Source: Sphaerolaimus hirsutus (lineage: Eukaryota > Nematoda > Chromadorea > Monhysterida > Sphaerolaimidae). Taken from it: a stretch of 64,000 nt of DNA. The notes under the pieces are model-generated. The model did no database searches and had not been told where the DNA came from. It was given only the letters and a program-made list of their open reading frames with translations. Below are positions 62,700-64,000 of this stretch, piece by piece. The position numbers were made by a program, and so were the translations under genes. The stretch covers positions 25,368,787 to 25,432,786 of the forward strand of contig OZ038457.1 of NCBI GenBank assembly GCA_964036195.1, read 5' to 3'. Positions within the stretch are counted from its first letter, which is position 1, and every line of letters begins with the position of its first letter.

Positions 62700-63705
62700 C
62701 AGTGTTGTTAAAATACCGGTGTTTTTGGAAAGTGTAAGTGTAAGCGTAAAATCACTTTCCAAATTTTGAGTACGGATACTGTAAGCGTAAGGTATTTTTT
62801 AAATACCTAGGAAAGTGTAAAAAAGTGTAAGTGTAAAAAAATTTCTAAGTGAGTGCTCTTGCCGTTGAGCATAGGACGACACCCTTCCTTTCACTTTTAG
62901 ATGAATTTACTGATCATTTCCATTCATTTTTCACATTATTCTCATCAAACACAATCATCACACAATAACACAACAAATGCACACTGTTCAACACCGGTCC
63001 CCAGGATTAATTGGGCAGACAGATTTCTGCCCTCTCTGCCAGGCACCTGACACCTGAAATCTCAATCTGCCTGGCAGTCGGGCGGTGGCTGTCAGTTGCC
63101 TGGCATGACGGGCGGGCGGGCGATTGGCATGCCTGCCAAATCAAATCTCGAACTGCCAGACACGCCCGTCATGTCCCCCCTCCCAGGGATAATCTGCCCA
63201 ATTAAATCTGGGGCAAGGGCCAGGGGTCTAGTAGGTGGATTGGGGGTTGCCCGCCAAAATGCTCCAGCTATCTATCTATCCCCAAGGTCCCCATATGCTA
63301 TCGATCCTAAGTCTCGACTATATAATGATCCCCAACCCACCAGAAAATGTTTCAGCTAAATACGACAACATCCGGGAGACAATTTTTTTACGACACACTC
63401 ATATTTTGACACAATTTATAAATATTTATTTTGCTATTCTCAGTGAGCTATTGCACACGTGCAGTTATTTTTTTGACACACATTCTTGTTCAATTTCTTT
63501 ATTTTTGTAGTTTTAAGCATTTTCAAAAGCGTAAAACTGGCCCATGTGAAATTCTTTTTACACTTTTTTTTACCCAGGTAATTTGACTGGGAAAGTGTAA
63601 AAAAGGGTACGGGTGTATTTTATAAAAGTTTGAGTATAAGCGTAAATATAAATACCCATTTACCCGGGTATTTCGGATAAGTGAAAATACACTTTCGCAA
63701 GTCTG
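62700..63705. mobile_element. Family I hAT-type element with nested family R tract
   Basis: CAGTGTTGTTAAAATACCGG to CGCAAGTCTG with perfect 8-bp duplications GTAATTAC (62692-62699 and 63706-63713). It iterates GTGTAAGTGTAA at both ends. 62995-63365 carries GGCAGTCGGGCGG and CAGCTATCTATCTATCCCC. Confidence 0.88.
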
Positions 63706-63715
63706 GTAATTACCT

Positions 63716-64000
63716 ACCGTATTTCTTCGAAATCCCCCCCCCCCCGGGGGGTGATTGTTTCAGAGTGAGAATTTTGAAGGGGAAGGGTTAAACGAGGGGG
63801 GTATTTCGAGGGGGGGGCTAATTATTTCGCCAGAAATTTTTTTAACTTCCTGTACCAATTTGTTGTTTATAACGTACCCAGATGTCGAAAAATGCAACAA
63901 AAACCGCCATGTATAAGACTCTATAGACTTATATGCTTACCTATGTGTAGCACATTTTGAGCGATCTTTTGCGTTTTTGCATTTACCTAATACACATTTT
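63716..64000. mobile_element. Family A element, runs off the window
   Basis: TACCGTATTTCTTCGAAATC, G/C-rich arm, then the core with AACGTACCCAGATGTCGAAA. The right end is outside the window. Confidence 0.75.

Overview
The window looks like non-coding, transposon-saturated DNA from an AT-rich animal genome, probably an aquatic invertebrate (the phylum is a guess). The eukaryotic evidence is GT-AG introns, exons of a PAN/apple plus C-type-lectin protein, and a Penelope-like retroelement that carries introns. There are two 200-base assembly gaps (22021-22220 and 43112-43311). Sequence on either side of each gap is duplicated, differing mainly by transposon insertions, so the scaffold probably joins two haplotypes end to end in places.

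Layout. 1-26872: nested non-autonomous DNA elements, no convincing gene. 26873-33524: a nearly intact Penelope-like element with 514-bp terminal direct repeats (pseudo-LTRs) that differ at one base. It has an intron-containing ORF1 (coiled coil plus an L1-ORF1-like region) and a long ORF with an N-terminal GIY-YIG nuclease and a reverse transcriptase. Each pLTR contains all conserved hammerhead ribozyme parts, but in a strand order that is not a circular permutation of the normal ribozyme. 33525-59347: minus-strand exons of a PAN/C-type-lectin gene scattered among transposons, with its 3' end at 35574. Two exons occur twice (38.4-40.1 kb and 43.3-43.8 kb). 59348-64000: more nested elements.

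The non-autonomous elements fall into recurring families, given working names A to T. Many are bounded by perfect 8-bp target-site duplications, as in hAT transposons: D (TIR CAGGGTTGGCAAAATC), E (TAGTGATGTAAAA), I (CAGAGTTG), J (CAACGATGG), M (TAGGGTGTCAAA), N (CAGGnTGTCC). Their interiors are filled with iterations of one short family-specific motif. A second group (A, F, G) shares TACCGTA termini and also has motif-iterated interiors. No transposase gene was found, so these would be moved by enzymes coded elsewhere.

How the parts fit: the retroelement inserted at the end of a family A element. Transcription probably starts in its upstream pLTR, ORF1 exon 1 lies in the pLTR, and exons 2-5 and the RT ORF lie in the body. 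The 3' pLTR repeats the end of the RT ORF, exon 1 and the ribozyme. In the lectin gene several introns consist of transposons, and one intron appears to begin and end inside the termini of a single family C element.
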